This document shows positions 62,831 to 64,000 of a stretch of DNA of 64,000 bases, piece after piece. Within the stretch, counting starts at the first letter, position 1. The number at the start of each line of letters is the position of its first letter. Both the position numbers and the translations under genes were made by a program. The notes under the pieces were generated by a model. That model had not been told where the DNA came from and searched no databases. It worked only from the letters and a program-made list of their open reading frames with translations. Source of the DNA: Muricoccus harenae (GTDB lineage Bacteria > Pseudomonadota > Alphaproteobacteria > Acetobacterales > Acetobacteraceae); NCBI RefSeq assembly GCF_009848505.1, contig NZ_WWDL01000025.1, forward strand, positions 1 to 64,000. The letters run 5' to 3'.

Positions 62831-63727
62831 ATGTTCATCCGTATCGACAAGCTGCAGGTGGAGATGCCCCTGCCGAATGAGCCGGACCCCTCGGCTGCGG
62901 CCGCGGTCAACGAGCTCATGGGTGGTCGCTTCGGCGAGCTGACCACGCTGAACACCTACATGTTCCAGAGCTTCAACTTCAAGCAACGGGAGAAGCTGAA
63001 GCCCTTCTACGCGCTGATCGCCAATATCGCGGCCGAGGAGCTGGGGCATATCGAGCTGGTCGGCGCCGCAGTGAACGGGCTGCTGAACGGCATCCAGCCG
63101 AAGGGCGACGCCGCCTTCGCCGACAGTTTCGGCACGGCGACCATGGCTGGGCCGATGTACCACATCAATGGCGGCCACGGCGTGCTGCCGATGTCCGCCA
63201 TGGGCCAGCCCTGGCGCGGCGACTATATCTTCAACAGCGGCAATCTGGTGCTCGACCTGCTGCACAACTTCTTCCTCGAGAATGGCGCGCGCACCGCGAA
63301 GCTCCGCGTCTATGAGATGACGAAGAACCCCGCAGCGCGGCGCATGCTCGGCTATCTGTTCACGCGCGGCGGCGTGCATGCGCATGCCTATGCGTTGGCG
63401 CTGGAGAAGCTGACCGGTGTGGATATGAAGAAGATGCTTCCCATTCCGAACATCGAGGGGAAGACCATCCCGGAATCCCTGCCCTTCATGGCCGAGGGCA
63501 TGCATCGCCGCCTCTATCGTTTCAGCACCGACGACTATCGCGAGATGGGCGCCATTTGGCGGGGCGAGGCGCTTGATGGCAGCGGTCCGCTGGAGATCAC
63601 CGACGGTCCGCCCACCGGCGGCCCGCAATACCAGCAGGAGGGCGTTGCCTCGGCCTTCATCCCGGATTACGCGCCGGAGGAGATCCTCGAGATAGCCCAG
63701 AAGCTCTACGCCAAGGCGGTGGGCTGA
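62831..63727 (+). CDS. Manganese catalase
   Basis: 298 aa, ferritin-like di-Mn enzyme converting H2O2 to water and O2. Metal ligands fall in IAAEELGHIELV (E-x-x-H) and a later VHAHAYALALEKL; MYHINGGHGVLPMS is the conserved substrate channel loop. Plausibly OxyR-regulated, given the divergent oxyR. Start at 62831 (MFIRIDKLQ); an upstream in-frame ATG at 62744 would run into the operator. Confidence 0.93.
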   Translation: MFIRIDKLQVEMPLPNEPDPSAAAAVNELMGGRFGELTTLNTYMFQSFNFKQREKLKPFYALIANIAAEELGHIELVGAAVNGLLNGIQPKGDAAFADSFGTATMAGPMYHINGGHGVLPMSAMGQPWRGDYIFNSGNLVLDLLHNFFLENGARTAKLRVYEMTKNPAARRMLGYLFTRGGVHAHAYALALEKLTGVDMKKMLPIPNIEGKTIPESLPFMAEGMHRRLYRFSTDDYREMGAIWRGEALDGSGPLEITDGPPTGGPQYQQEGVASAFIPDYAPEEILEIAQKLYAKAVG

Positions 63728-63731
63728 TACC

Positions 63732-63863
63732 ATGGTGATGGGCTCCTCGCGCCCGGCGCCAGTCCCCAGGTCGCGGCGTCCCGGCATGACCCCCGCCGGC
63801 CGCGCGGCATTGCGTCTGCTGGTCCGCCTGTTGGCGACCCGGCTTGGCGCGGGGAAGGCATGA
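63732..63863 (+). CDS. Possible small basic protein (43 aa)
   Basis: ATG 63732, 4 bp after the catalase stop, opens MVMGSSRPAPVPRSRRPGM…RLLVRLLATRLGAGKA. Arg-rich N-terminus and an amphipathic C-terminal helix. No RBS or homology recognised; may be a chance ORF. Confidence 0.25.
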   Translation: MVMGSSRPAPVPRSRRPGMTPAGRAALRLLVRLLATRLGAGKA

Positions 63864-64000
63864 GCCGGTGGCGGGGCGGGAAAACTTGCCCCGCCCCTCC
63901 GCAAGCTTTCCCTATCGCAGTAATTGAGCGCAGCCCGTGGCCGCGGGCAGGCGGCGATGGCCTGTTCCGCGACTGCAACGGAGACGCCGTGATGTCCGCC
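63864..64000 (+). other. Window end; possible start of the next gene
   Basis: No complete gene. An ATG at 63992 with GGAG about 11 nt upstream could begin a plus-strand gene that leaves the window after three codons. Nothing else supported. Confidence 0.3.

Noticed and set aside
1-64000. CRISPR arrays, toxin-antitoxin, restriction-modification, prophage or secretion clusters
   Set aside because: No direct-repeat/spacer pattern and no hallmark proteins found on either strand.

Overview
The window is very GC-rich, densely packed, and carries alphaproteobacterial gene content: Bug/TctC-type orphan binding proteins, TRAP transporters, OpgGH, an IscR-type regulator beside tandem cysteine desulfurases, MnmA and an OxyR/Mn-catalase pair. 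I infer a chromosome segment of an Acetobacteraceae (Roseomonas-like) bacterium. That assignment rests on gene content and codon usage only.

Layout. 1-3.9 kb is decayed and mobile: a GGDEF-EAL gene is broken by an ISAzo13-family element, which is itself broken by a second IS with 25-bp inverted repeats, followed by a receiver-domain scrap. 4-7.6 kb (minus strand) holds a sugar epimerase/aminotransferase pair, RidA, and a K+ channel gene with an amber codon exactly where the selectivity-filter Tyr should be. 7.8-13.4 kb has a metal ABC importer without a binding protein but with an unlisted small membrane protein and a Zur-like site, then DUF445, MscL and a TAXI binding protein. 13.5-18.5 kb is a DctPQM TRAP operon and two LPS-type glycosyltransferases. 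18.6-31.5 kb is mixed metabolism: hydrolases, two degenerate enzymes (a Cys-less racemase homologue and a TauD-like protein), OpgG/OpgH, a lactate-permease-like protein, AlkA, an EamA exporter and a quinone oxidoreductase.

31.6-42.5 kb looks like a peptide/amide scavenging island: three orphan periplasmic binding proteins interleaved with two M20 hydrolases, a diaminopropionate ammonia-lyase-like enzyme, an amidase and gamma-glutamyltransferase. 42.6-49.5 kb carries malate synthase G, an HSL hydrolase lacking its nucleophile, a peroxiredoxin-CysK-CysE sulfur operon and D-amino-acid dehydrogenase.

49.8-55.9 kb is the sulfur-trafficking operon iscR-like/cysteine desulfurase/cysteine desulfurase/ferredoxin/TenA/MnmA, tightly overlapped, with tRNA-Met(CAU) downstream. 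56-64 kb holds AnmK, TyrS, a frameshifted methyltransferase, tRNA-Val(GAC), an N-formylglutamate amidohydrolase, a candidate sRNA with a UUUCCUCCCU core and its own terminator, a lytic transglycosylase, and divergent oxyR / manganese catalase.

I saw no CRISPR array, prophage, restriction or defence island, and no clearly novel multi-gene system. The most unusual items are the stop codon in the channel filter, the antisense-strand sRNA, the nested IS with a slippery heptamer, the Cys-free IscR-type regulator, and several enzymes missing a catalytic residue.
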